Shown piece by piece: positions 15,107 through 22,147 of a DNA stretch of 24,699 nucleotides. Every line of letters starts with the position of its first letter. Within the stretch, counting starts at the first letter, position 1. Origin of the DNA: a virus; IMG/VR virus record IMGVR_UViG_3300025828_004436, positions 1 to 24,699 of that record; one strand, written 5' to 3'. The notes under the pieces were generated by a model. It searched no databases, had not been told where the DNA came from, and was given only the letters and a program-made list of their open reading frames with translations. A program made the translations under genes and the position numbers.

Positions 15107-15122
15107 GTTGTGTTGACACAAC
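15107..15122 (+). promoter_or_regulatory. Perfect inverted repeat over the -35 box: candidate operator
   Basis: GTTGTGT-TG-ACACAAC has two perfect 7-base arms around a TG centre, and the -35 TTGACA of the yhhQ promoter lies inside it. A repressor bound here would block polymerase. A similar palindrome sits on the promoter at 24050. Confidence 0.45.
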
Positions 15123-15142
15123 AATCAAAAAACTGTTAAAAT
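15113..15142 (+). promoter_or_regulatory. Promoter for the YhhQ-family transporter
   Basis: TTGACA at 15113-15118 and TAAAAT at 15137-15142 with an 18-base spacer. Predicted start near 15149 leaves a 26-base leader with AAGGAGG at 15164-15170. The leader is too short for a preQ1 riboswitch. The -35 is covered by the inverted repeat at 15107-15122. Confidence 0.65.
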
Positions 15143-15174
15143 ACGGGACATTAAACAAACCTTAAGGAGGATTA

Positions 15175-15825
15175 ATGTTTAAATCACTACTAGCAGGTGT
15201 TGACAAGACACTTGTAAGAAATCTAGTTATTCTACACACACTGGTTATTGCTGTGTCGAACTATCTAGTCACGATCAGATTTGATCTGTTCCCTGGTGCG
15301 GACCTTCCGTTGTTCGGATCGTTCCCATTAGCGGCGGCGGCATTCACATTTCCGATCGTAGTAGTCGCAACTGACTTGACTGTCAGGTTGGTCGGCAAAG
15401 AAGCGGGAAGGGCCGTCGTAGCGATGGCGATCATTCCGGCAATCGTGGCATCGGTACTCGTGCTGTTGGCACTGGGTGACCCACACGCATACAGGGTGGG
15501 ATTCGCATCTGGTACGGCATACGCGATCGGTACCATGCTTGACGTGTACGTTTTCCAAGCCATCAGAGAAAGATCTGACAATTGGTGGGCGGCACCGGCA
15601 CTTTCAACCATCGCGGCGAACATAATCGACACGTACTCGTTCTTTTATGTGGCGTTCGCGGGATCGTTGGATGCTGAGGGCAACCTATCGTGGATTGGTG
15701 CAAACTGGCACGTGGTTGCGCAGAACAACACCCTGACCAAGATCGTGGTCGGTCTGATAGTGTTCCTACCAGCGTATGGAATACTGTTGAACAGACTGCA
15801 AGTCATAGGCAAGAAGAAAAAATAG
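15175..15825 (+). CDS. yhhQ: Queuosine precursor transporter, YhhQ/QPTR family
   Basis: A 216-residue inner-membrane protein with six predicted helices near 16-34, 50-73, 81-101, 109-130, 141-165 and 186-207. Family landmarks include VSNYLVTIRFDLF near the first helix, FTFPIVVVATDLTVRLVGKEAGR at 58-80 and ANIIDTYSFFYVAFAGS at 149-165, where conserved Asp and polar residues line the path. E. coli YhhQ imports preQ0 and preQ1. The phage gene would feed preQ0 to the DpdA-like enzyme or replace the QueC step missing from this window. It has its own promoter with operator-like repeat and an ideal ribosome site, so may be expressed separately and strongly. Confidence 0.88.
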   Translation: MFKSLLAGVDKTLVRNLVILHTLVIAVSNYLVTIRFDLFPGADLPLFGSFPLAAAAFTFPIVVVATDLTVRLVGKEAGRAVVAMAIIPAIVASVLVLLALGDPHAYRVGFASGTAYAIGTMLDVYVFQAIRERSDNWWAAPALSTIAANIIDTYSFFYVAFAGSLDAEGNLSWIGANWHVVAQNNTLTKIVVGLIVFLPAYGILLNRLQVIGKKKK

Positions 15826-15832
15826 TCGATCA

Positions 15833-15854
15833 GGGGGAGGATTTTTGCTCCCCC
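15833..15854 (+). terminator. GC-rich hairpin, likely transcription end after yhhQ
   Basis: GGGGGAG (15833-15839) pairs fully with CTCCCCC (15848-15854) over an eight-base loop containing TTTTT. No T-run follows the stem, so termination may be partial or the hairpin may protect the 3' end. It lies eight bases after the yhhQ stop and two bases before the next -35 box. Confidence 0.5.
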
Positions 15855-15855
15855 A

Positions 15856-15885
15856 TTGACAACTCATCTAAATACCCTGTATAAT
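15856..15885 (+). promoter_or_regulatory. Consensus promoter for the cupin operon, with late-type box in the spacer
   Basis: TTGACA at 15856-15861 and TATAAT at 15880-15885 with an 18-base spacer. A TCTAAATA late-like box lies at 15867-15874 within the spacer. The sigma-70 start near 15892 gives a 16-base leader that is almost wholly the AGGAAGGA ribosome site (15893-15900). Confidence 0.68.
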
Positions 15886-15907
15886 ACAATATAGGAAGGA
15901 TCACACA

Positions 15908-16303
15908 ATGGGAAACAAAGCAGGAAAAATTTGGGGGGAGACGGAACTGATACTAGCCAACAGTTCCTGTGAATTCCACAGGATAGACTACAAAAAAGGC
16001 GGGGTTTGTTCCAAGCACAAACACGAGTGGAAATGGAACGGATTCTACGTGGTGTCAGGACAAATGAAGATCAGAGTGTGGCAGAACGACTACGATCTGA
16101 TAGATGAGACTATTTTGAATCCCGGAGACTTTACAGCGGTCAAGCCCGGTGCCTATCACACATTCGAGGGATTGGAAGACGGTGTGGCGTTTGAGTTATA
16201 CTGGGCCAACTTCTCACACAACGACATAGTGAGGGAAAACACTGGCTATATGAAGGACGTCGATGGCAAAGTAGTCAGGCTAGACAAGAACAAGAAGAAA
16301 TAA
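15908..16303 (+). CDS. Cupin-domain protein
   Basis: A 131-residue single-domain cupin. Motif 1 spans 31-51 (GGVCSKHKHEWKWNGFYVVSG, with H37, H39 and a Glu as likely metal ligands) and motif 2 spans 72-86 (PGDFTAVKPGAYHTF, H84). The fold resembles the cupin part of mannose-6-phosphate isomerase-type and sugar-binding proteins; the reaction is unknown. The C-terminus is Lys-rich. It heads an operon with an amidinotransferase-fold enzyme two bases after its stop. Its base use is like the phage backbone rather than the AT-rich genes that follow. Confidence 0.85.
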   Translation: MGNKAGKIWGETELILANSSCEFHRIDYKKGGVCSKHKHEWKWNGFYVVSGQMKIRVWQNDYDLIDETILNPGDFTAVKPGAYHTFEGLEDGVAFELYWANFSHNDIVRENTGYMKDVDGKVVRLDKNKKK

Positions 16304-16304
16304 C

Positions 16305-17294
16305 ATGATTCCTGTAAAAGGATATACTCCCTTTCATCCACTAAAACACTGCATGGTGGGATCTGGATTCAAAATAGATTGGTTCAAAGAATTTTTTTCT
16401 GACAAAAAAATAATCGACCCTTTGCAAAGGATTGCAGAAGAGACCGAAGAAGATTTCCTAGAATTATCTAACATACTCACAAAAGCAGGTGTTGAAGTCC
16501 ATAGACCAAAACTTGAAATTGAAAAATATAATTCATTGCGTGACATATATCGTCCGCCCATGACTCCTCGTGATCATTTTGGTGTGATCGGTGAGAAATT
16601 TTATGCAGTTCAATATGCCCAAGGATATTCAAATGTTCTCAAAAAAATCAAAAAAGAACAACTGTACATAAAACCAAAAGATACTACCTACACCGGCACC
16701 ATAGACACAGCAACTATACTACGTGCTGGTAAGGATTTATACTGGGGGCATGATTCAAAGTACGGCGATCCTACAGAATACGTCAAAATGTTTGAGCAGG
16801 AAGGGTTCAGGGTACATCTTTTAGAAAGAGACTACCATTCAGACGCTGTGATTTCATTAATTAAACCCAGAGTGGCAATTTCGGTCGAAAATGTGGCAAA
16901 CTACGAGAAAACCATGCCCGGGTGGGAAGTGCTAGAAATAGAAGATATTCCTTCATTGCCATGGAAGCAGACAGATTTTAAAAGTGTGGTAGAACGACGA
17001 TGGTGGATACAAAACGAGGAAAATAATGCTGTGTTGTCTAAGTTCATAGATAAATGGCTAAGCGATTGGGTGGGTTATGTTGCCGAATCGGTCTTCGACG
17101 TCAACGTGCTATCGATTGATGAGAATACAGTGATCTGTAACAACTACAACAAAAGTGTATTTGATTTTTTAAAAAAACATCAAGTGGAACCAATTGTTTT
17201 CAACTTTAGGCACAGGTTTTTCTGGGATGGTGGTGTACACTGCATAACACAGGATCTGTACAGAGAAGGAGTTATGGAGGATTATCTTGGCTGA
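16305..17294 (+). CDS. Amidinotransferase-fold (guanidino-modifying) enzyme
   Basis: A 329-residue protein of the pentein/amidinotransferase superfamily. In order: RPPMTPRDHFGVIG at 83-96 (the P-R-D motif), DTATILRAGKDLYWG at 134-148, YHSDAVISL at 177-185 (His and Asp of the active site), VNVLSIDENTVICN at 267-279, and FFWDGGVHCITQDLYR at 305-320, where C313 in GGVHC fits the catalytic Cys of glycine amidinotransferases (GGGFHC). Such enzymes move an amidino group from arginine to an amine, or hydrolyse arginine-like substrates. The substrate is unknown. The gene is AT-rich compared with the cupin before it. The next gene starts at TTG inside its end, so they are coupled. Confidence 0.75.
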   Translation: MIPVKGYTPFHPLKHCMVGSGFKIDWFKEFFSDKKIIDPLQRIAEETEEDFLELSNILTKAGVEVHRPKLEIEKYNSLRDIYRPPMTPRDHFGVIGEKFYAVQYAQGYSNVLKKIKKEQLYIKPKDTTYTGTIDTATILRAGKDLYWGHDSKYGDPTEYVKMFEQEGFRVHLLERDYHSDAVISLIKPRVAISVENVANYEKTMPGWEVLEIEDIPSLPWKQTDFKSVVERRWWIQNEENNAVLSKFIDKWLSDWVGYVAESVFDVNVLSIDENTVICNNYNKSVFDFLKKHQVEPIVFNFRHRFFWDGGVHCITQDLYREGVMEDYLG

Positions 17295-17724
17295 CATATA
17301 CCATATCTTTGCAGATCATAACACTGATGTAAATGCCAAGGAGTTTGCTATTAAAATGAGGAAATTCTTAGACCAAATGGTTGCCATGGGCAGAATAAAC
17401 AGTTATCGTCTTACCAGAGCGAAATTAGGATTTAGATCAATGAATTTGCCCGAGTTCCACATCATGATGGAGTTCGACAATATGCAACAACTAGACGATG
17501 CTATGACAGCCGTCATTAGTAATGAGCAGAACATTGAGGAGGCGCACATTGGTTTTAATCAATTGGTAGATATTGAAACAATTCAACATTTCCTGTACCG
17601 AGATTATCCAGACCTAATCAAGACAGCAGAACCTAAAATTGAAAGCAAAGATAGGCATAATTTTACAATAGATGAGATCGTTACTGCTACCAAAAACATA
17701 GATAAGAATATATGGAAAAAATGA
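17287..17724 (+). CDS. DUF6614-like protein
   Basis: A 145-residue protein opening with the pattern ADIYHIFADHN, then a helix (AKEFAIKMRKFLDQMVAMGRI), SYRLTRAKLGF, LPEFHIMMEFDNMQQLDDAM and a closing FLYRDYPDL. This order matches my memory of the DUF6614 family, found in bacteria and phages and shaped like a ferredoxin-like (dimeric alpha/beta) fold. Its function is not known. It starts at TTG, with GGAGG about eight bases upstream, overlapping the amidinotransferase-fold gene by eight bases, which suggests a joint role. The C-terminal 40 residues are a Lys-rich extension. Confidence 0.68.
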   Translation: MADIYHIFADHNTDVNAKEFAIKMRKFLDQMVAMGRINSYRLTRAKLGFRSMNLPEFHIMMEFDNMQQLDDAMTAVISNEQNIEEAHIGFNQLVDIETIQHFLYRDYPDLIKTAEPKIESKDRHNFTIDEIVTATKNIDKNIWKK

Positions 17725-18644
17725 GACCCATTCAAATAATATACGCCCCAGGCATGTTTGGAAAATGTGTGCGTTGGATGTTTGATAGATTCACTGATGG
17801 TTCAAATTTTGCAGGTATACAATCACCATGGGACGAAGATAATCGGGTGCACGGCTTTGTTAAGAGTAACTCATATAACCAAAAATTTAAAGCGTCGCAC
17901 CAGCTCAGTGCTGGAGAAGAATCATACCCCGATCCGAGTGCCTACAAAGTAGTGCTTAGTTTTGATAAAAGTGATCTGCTTTTTGCAGAACGTTGTGGAT
18001 TTTACAGGAACTCAGGATGTGAAACTGAAAAAAAAAGATACAAACATATTATAGACCGTGCCGACGCATCTTTTGTCAAGGAATCATTTGGCAACGTGCT
18101 ATCTGAAAAAAGTGTTGCAAAAGAACTTCTCAAAATACAGTTCCATGACATGAAAAAACATGCATGGTGGAATGCCATGGAAAAGTTTATGAAAGATGAC
18201 AAACATCACCAGTTTAACTCCAACTCGCTATGGGATCATTACAGCCTAAAAACTGAATTAGTTAAAGTGTCAGAAAGATACGACTTGGACTTAAAGATAG
18301 ATGAAAAGGTCATAAACAATGTCGTAGAAAAGGTCAAAGAATCATATCCAGTCATGACCAGAAAAAGAGCACACCATGTGCTGGATGCCATCCGCACTAA
18401 CACCAATATCACATGTGATGGTCTAGATATCGTAGAACAAGCATACATCGAAACTGAATTAGAAAAAATACATGATTGTGTACTTTTTCCATACGGATCA
18501 AATTGGTTCAAAGACACTGACCAAATTAACGAATTTTTAGATACATACCCTTCATATCTTAAACATATGAATCCAAGGTTACCATGGTACAACAATATAA
18601 AAAATCCTTTCTACCTTACAGGTAAGATTGACGAATCTAATTAA
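17712..18644 (+). CDS. Unknown protein with N-terminal GMFG motif
   Basis: A 310-residue protein. It starts with a hydrophobic strand and turn (IQIIYAPGMFGKCVRWMF), which recalls the start of P-loop sulfotransferase-type folds but is too weak to name. The rest is helical and charged, with few Cys and no membrane helix. ATG 17712 or the ATG at 17721, which overlaps the previous stop (ATGA), may be the start; the second gives the natural N-terminus MRPIQIIYAPG. The DNA is AT-rich. A second protein at 22760 starts with a similar strand-GMFG element. It ends the cupin/amidinotransferase operon, just ahead of the queE promoter. Confidence 0.62.
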   Translation: MEKMRPIQIIYAPGMFGKCVRWMFDRFTDGSNFAGIQSPWDEDNRVHGFVKSNSYNQKFKASHQLSAGEESYPDPSAYKVVLSFDKSDLLFAERCGFYRNSGCETEKKRYKHIIDRADASFVKESFGNVLSEKSVAKELLKIQFHDMKKHAWWNAMEKFMKDDKHHQFNSNSLWDHYSLKTELVKVSERYDLDLKIDEKVINNVVEKVKESYPVMTRKRAHHVLDAIRTNTNITCDGLDIVEQAYIETELEKIHDCVLFPYGSNWFKDTDQINEFLDTYPSYLKHMNPRLPWYNNIKNPFYLTGKIDESN

Positions 18645-18656
18645 ATCTATTATAAT
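18628..18656 (+). promoter_or_regulatory. Promoter for queE; predicted leaderless start
   Basis: TTGACG at 18628-18633 and TATAAT at 18651-18656 with a 17-base spacer. The predicted transcription start (18663, plus or minus one) falls on the queE ATG at 18662. No Shine-Dalgarno site is present. The -35 lies in the end of the upstream gene. Confidence 0.7.
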
Positions 18657-18661
18657 AAAGC

Positions 18662-19549
18662 ATGGAAAAGATTAGATATTCAGAGATATTCTACAGTGTC
18701 CAGGGTGAAGGAAGATTCGTTGGAGTACCATCGGTGTTCTTTAGGACTTTTGGTTGTAACTTCCATTGCCACGGTTTTGGTCAAGGCAGAGACAGGTCAA
18801 AATGGATCAAGCCCGAGGACATGCCATACAACACACAGGACATATCAGAACTTAAACACATATCAGATTTGCCCGTGGTCAACATCGGCTGTGACGCAAG
18901 TGCCAGTTGGAGTTCAAGATACAAGCATCTAGTGGACTGGGATCCTGTAGACAAGATAGCCAAAAAGGTAACGGCATACACACCAGAGAACCGATGGACC
19001 TGCGCAAATGGACAAGACGTTCACTTCATAATAACAGGTGGTGAGCCCATGATGTGGCAGAGACAGATTGAAGCATTGGTCAGGCAACCAGAATTTAACG
19101 ATCTTAAAAATATAACCATAGAGACCAACTGCACACAATTATGGAAAGACAACTTTAACAAGTTCATGCACGGGTTGACGGCAGGTGATTACACCAAGGA
19201 ACCCGTACACGTCACATGGTCGACCTCTCCTAAACTGTCAATATCAGGCGAGGAATGGGAAAAGGCCATAAGAGCAGATGTGGCAAGGCAATACTCCCAG
19301 ATACCAAACACACACTTGTACTTCAAATTCGTGGTGCAGGACGAACAGGATCTCCGAGAAGTGGATGCGGCCAGGGAGGCATACGCCAAAGCGGGTGTCA
19401 CTGGAGACATATATCTTATGGCAGTGGGAGCCACACAGGAAGGACAGGCCAAAACAGCGACCCAAGTAGCAGACATGGCCATGAAGCATGGTTACAAGTA
19501 TTCACCAAGGTTACACGTGGATCTCTTTGGTAACAAATGGGGAACTTAG
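18662..19549 (+). CDS. queE: 7-carboxy-7-deazaguanine synthase, phage type
   Basis: A 295-residue radical SAM enzyme that makes 7-carboxy-7-deazaguanine from 6-carboxytetrahydropterin, the committed step to preQ0. The N-terminus YSEIFYSVQGEG (6-17) is typical of QueE and fixes the start. Cluster cysteines appear to be C32 and C36 (GCNFHC) and, after a roughly 40-residue insertion, C77 in GCDASASW, which corresponds to the usual WCDT element; canonical QueE proteins have shorter spacing. Further features: FIITGGEPMMW near 122-132 and ITIETNCT near 150-157. It is expressed from its own promoter. It works with FolE and a QueD function, feeding the DpdA-like enzyme. Confidence 0.88.
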   Translation: MEKIRYSEIFYSVQGEGRFVGVPSVFFRTFGCNFHCHGFGQGRDRSKWIKPEDMPYNTQDISELKHISDLPVVNIGCDASASWSSRYKHLVDWDPVDKIAKKVTAYTPENRWTCANGQDVHFIITGGEPMMWQRQIEALVRQPEFNDLKNITIETNCTQLWKDNFNKFMHGLTAGDYTKEPVHVTWSTSPKLSISGEEWEKAIRADVARQYSQIPNTHLYFKFVVQDEQDLREVDAAREAYAKAGVTGDIYLMAVGATQEGQAKTATQVADMAMKHGYKYSPRLHVDLFGNKWGT

Positions 19550-19550
19550 G

Positions 19551-19579
19551 TAGACACAAAGGTAAAAATAAAGTATAAT
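19551..19579 (+). promoter_or_regulatory. Promoter for the RNase H operon; predicted leaderless start
   Basis: TAGACA at 19551-19556 and TATAAT at 19574-19579 with a 17-base spacer. The predicted start is 19586, exactly the A of the ATG. No Shine-Dalgarno site is visible. Confidence 0.65.
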
Positions 19580-19585
19580 CGTATT

Positions 19586-19912
19586 ATGAAGGTAAAGAAA
19601 ACAGCAAAGACAACTATCAAGAAAAAGAATAAAAAAGGTTCAAAGAAAAGCGAAGAACCAATGGTCAAGGTATTGAACCTGAATGTCAATCCAGAGAACC
19701 CAAGGAACGGTTTCTTTGAACTGGACTGGAACGACGAGTTCGTGAACATGCTGAAGCAGTCAGGATACCAAGGTGCTTCGGAAGAAGAAATTGTGGACAG
19801 ATGGTTCCAGACGCTGTGCAGGACCATAGGAAACGAACAAGGCATCGACGTCACTGGATCTGGCTACGTGCAGATCAATCGTAGGGACGACGGCAAAACA
19901 GAGGTGTCGTAA
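19586..19912 (+). CDS. Small phage protein with Lys-rich N-terminus
   Basis: A 108-residue protein. The first 25 residues are almost all Lys, Thr and Ser (a possible nucleic-acid-binding tail). The core follows: VLNLNVNPENPRNGFFELDWNDEFVNMLKQ, then EEEIVDRWFQTLCRTIGNE and a closing strand SGYVQINRR. I recognise it only as a type of small protein seen in T4-like phages; no function is known. ATG 19586 coincides with the predicted transcription start; an inner ATG at 19661 would remove the Lys tail. Its stop overlaps the RNase H start (TAATG). Confidence 0.65.
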   Translation: MKVKKTAKTTIKKKNKKGSKKSEEPMVKVLNLNVNPENPRNGFFELDWNDEFVNMLKQSGYQGASEEEIVDRWFQTLCRTIGNEQGIDVTGSGYVQINRRDDGKTEVS

Positions 19913-20898
19913 TGACACACATCCTGGTAGACACAGCCAACACATTTTTCAGAGCCAGACACGTGATACGTGGGGACACCTCCGAGAAGGTGGGGATGGC
20001 CATACACATCATGATGAATTCCATCAAGAAGGCCTGGCAGGACTTCGAGGGCAAACACGTGGTGTTCTGCCTCGAGGGCAGATCATGGCGCAAGGACCAC
20101 TACGCACCATACAAGCGAAACCGTAAGGAAATGGCGGACGCCATGACCGAGAAAGAGAAGGAAGAGAACGAGGTATTCTGGGAGTGCTACGACGACTTCG
20201 TGGACTTCATAAAGACCAAGACCAACGCAACAGTATTAAGGAATCCAAGGGCAGAAGCAGATGACCTAATAGCAAGATGGATAGACAAGCACCCAGACGA
20301 CAATCATGTGATCATAAGCACAGACAAAGACCTTAACCAACTGATAACACCCAAAGTAAAACAGTACAACGGGGTCAACGAAACCATACTCACACACGAA
20401 GGATGGTTTGACGCCAAGGGCAATCCTGTCATAGACAAGAAATTGAAGGCTCCAAAGCCGGCACCAGACACAGAATGGATAGTGTTTGAAAAAGCCATGA
20501 GGGGTGATCCAAGCGACAACATATTCTCAGCATACCCAGGTGTGCGTACCAAGGGCACCAAGAACAAGATAGGTCTACAGGAGGCCTACGCGGACAGGCA
20601 CGAGAAAGGCTACACGTGGAACAATCTCATGTTGAGCAAATGGGTTGATCATGAGGGCAACGAGCACAGGGTATTGGAAGACTACGAACGGAACAGATTA
20701 TTAGTGGACCTACACGCACAGCCAGAGGCCATCATTGAGGAACTTGACCAGACCATAGCACAGGCAAAGTCAGAGGCCAAGAACGTGGGGCAGGTTGGAA
20801 TCAGATTCATGAGGTTCTGTGCCAAGTACGATTTAAATAGGATCAGTGAGCAGGCACAACTGTATGTTGAGCCATTTAACGCGAGGTTACAAGCATGA
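19912..20898 (+). CDS. rnh: RNase H / 5'-3' exonuclease, FEN family (T4 Rnh-like)
   Basis: A 328-residue nuclease (T4 Rnh is 305). Metal-binding acidic residues appear in the expected order: D7 in LVDTANTFFRAR, the EADDLI cluster at 115-120, STDKDLNQL at 136-144 (D138, D140) and GDPSDNIFSAYPGV at 198-211 (D199, D202), the last being the helix-turn that contacts DNA. The KDHYAPYKRNRKEM helix at 61-74 matches the basic arch region. It would remove RNA primers and flaps during lagging-strand synthesis, working with the polymerase and clamp of this window. No C-terminal clamp-binding motif is seen (ends PFNARLQA). Coupled by overlap with genes on both sides. Confidence 0.88.
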   Translation: MTHILVDTANTFFRARHVIRGDTSEKVGMAIHIMMNSIKKAWQDFEGKHVVFCLEGRSWRKDHYAPYKRNRKEMADAMTEKEKEENEVFWECYDDFVDFIKTKTNATVLRNPRAEADDLIARWIDKHPDDNHVIISTDKDLNQLITPKVKQYNGVNETILTHEGWFDAKGNPVIDKKLKAPKPAPDTEWIVFEKAMRGDPSDNIFSAYPGVRTKGTKNKIGLQEAYADRHEKGYTWNNLMLSKWVDHEGNEHRVLEDYERNRLLVDLHAQPEAIIEELDQTIAQAKSEAKNVGQVGIRFMRFCAKYDLNRISEQAQLYVEPFNARLQA

Positions 20899-21398
20899 CG
20901 GTGAGAGCCAAAACCCTAGTCAAAGATAAGTTCTGGATAGTCGAGCAAAACGGCGAGAAACTGGGCACCCTTAGTAAGCAGGCGGACAACGGCTGGACGT
21001 TCCTCAGCAAGAAGGATCAGCGACAAGTGTTCCACACGCAGGAGAGCCTGTTCACACGTTTTGGTTTCAATATTTTTGAACAATCGGATATGCCAAAACC
21101 AGATGAAGAGATACAAATAGATAACTTCGATGTGCATGGATTTCCTTGTAGCCAACATCCATACAATCCAATGTTTGATGTACAGAAACAACTACCTGTT
21201 TACACCAAAACACCAAAGTCAAAAAGTCAATTCTGTGCAGGCTACTACATAATCTGCTTTGAGAAGGGATGGAGGAAAGCCTACTGTCCAAAGATGATTA
21301 CATTGTCCAGGTATGAATACCGAGGACCAATGAAAACCAAACTAGAGATGCAACAGGTACTGAATAATGCAGTCAAAGAATTCCAAGATTCAAACTAG
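20895..21398 (+). CDS. Conserved phage protein of unknown function
   Basis: A 167-residue protein overlapping the RNase H stop (ATGA). The N-terminal half is beta-rich (KDKFWIVEQNGEKLGTLSK); the second half contains FDVHGFPCSQHPYNPMFDVQ near 75-94 and FCAGYYIICFEKGWRKAYCPK near 112-132, followed by a ThrLeuSerArgTyrGluTyr segment. The three Cys in the second half and paired aromatics are distinctive. It is the kind of protein carried next to RNase H in marine T4-like phages, but I know of no function. Confidence 0.7.
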   Translation: MTVRAKTLVKDKFWIVEQNGEKLGTLSKQADNGWTFLSKKDQRQVFHTQESLFTRFGFNIFEQSDMPKPDEEIQIDNFDVHGFPCSQHPYNPMFDVQKQLPVYTKTPKSKSQFCAGYYIICFEKGWRKAYCPKMITLSRYEYRGPMKTKLEMQQVLNNAVKEFQDSN

Positions 21399-21624
21399 AC
21401 CCATAGAGGACCTAATAGGCAGGATACGTACACTGCGCCAAAAGGGCGAGAGGCAGATAATAATACCCGCCAAGGAAGCGGACCAACTGGCGGACAGCCT
21501 GACGCAGGTGATGACACGCATGGTCACCATACAGGAAGAGATTATTGAGGCCTTAAAGACCGCCAAGGAGGCACAAACGATCAGCGTAGAAATGGACGGT
21601 GGAAGTTTTGAAAAAGAAAAATAA
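21367..21624 (+). CDS. Small helical protein
   Basis: An 85-residue, nearly all-helical protein (IEDLIGRIRTLRQKGERQIIIPAKEADQLADSLTQVM, then IQEEIIEALKTAKEAQ) with an acidic end, likely a coiled coil. It starts 32 bases before the end of the previous gene, which is unusually long for this genome; codon use in the overlap does not settle the start. No family recognised. Confidence 0.58.
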   Translation: MQSKNSKIQTRPIEDLIGRIRTLRQKGERQIIIPAKEADQLADSLTQVMTRMVTIQEEIIEALKTAKEAQTISVEMDGGSFEKEK

Positions 21625-22147
21625 AGTAATTGAACAACGAAATCTTTATAAATGGCACAAGTCCTGGAATAGATTACAAAAATCGTTTTTTACAGAAGAG
21701 TATGAGCTATATGAAAAAATAAAGATAGAAAATTTTGTAAGAGAGCACGGATTCAAAAAAATTTTTCACATAAAAGACAATTACATAGATTTTAATTTTC
21801 GAACAGTATCAAACATAAAAGAAGCGGATTTGGTCATTATCACAGATCAAAAATTCAGTAGAGCAACTTGTAAAAAGATTATAGACAACATAAATGACTT
21901 GTTAGATCAATGTCCAAACCTATTTTTATGCCTTAATAGGCATTATCTTAACATAACCGGCACCGAAATAGATAAATCTTTACCCGATGATTATGAGCAA
22001 GCCATTCATGCTTGGCTTGAAAAATCATTAGGTGTTCCTGTAGAAAATTACAGTGAAAAATTTATCGACGATGGCAGATATTTCACGTGGGTCATACCCG
22101 ATCAAAAATTTTACATTAGAAAAAATGAAGATAATAAAACATTATAG
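21599..22147 (+). CDS. Hypothetical protein in an AT-rich block
   Basis: A 182-residue protein starting at GTG 21599 (or TTG 21608) inside the end of the previous gene. It shows alternating helices and strands: YDLYEK-like charged helix, KKIFHIKDNYIDFNF, ADLVIITDQKFSR, PNLFLCLNRHYLNI and a closing WVIPDQKFYI strand; this resembles a small Rossmann-like fold but no motif can be named. From here to 23278 the DNA is visibly AT-rich and codon use changes, unlike the genes on either side. The next gene overlaps its end by 23 bases. Confidence 0.58.
   Translation: MEVLKKKNKVIEQRNLYKWHKSWNRLQKSFFTEEYELYEKIKIENFVREHGFKKIFHIKDNYIDFNFRTVSNIKEADLVIITDQKFSRATCKKIIDNINDLLDQCPNLFLCLNRHYLNITGTEIDKSLPDDYEQAIHAWLEKSLGVPVENYSEKFIDDGRYFTWVIPDQKFYIRKNEDNKTL

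Noticed and set aside
15143-15174. Possible preQ1 riboswitch ahead of the queuosine-precursor transporter
   Set aside because: The predicted leader is only 26 bases with no stem before the ribosome site, too short for known preQ1 riboswitch classes.
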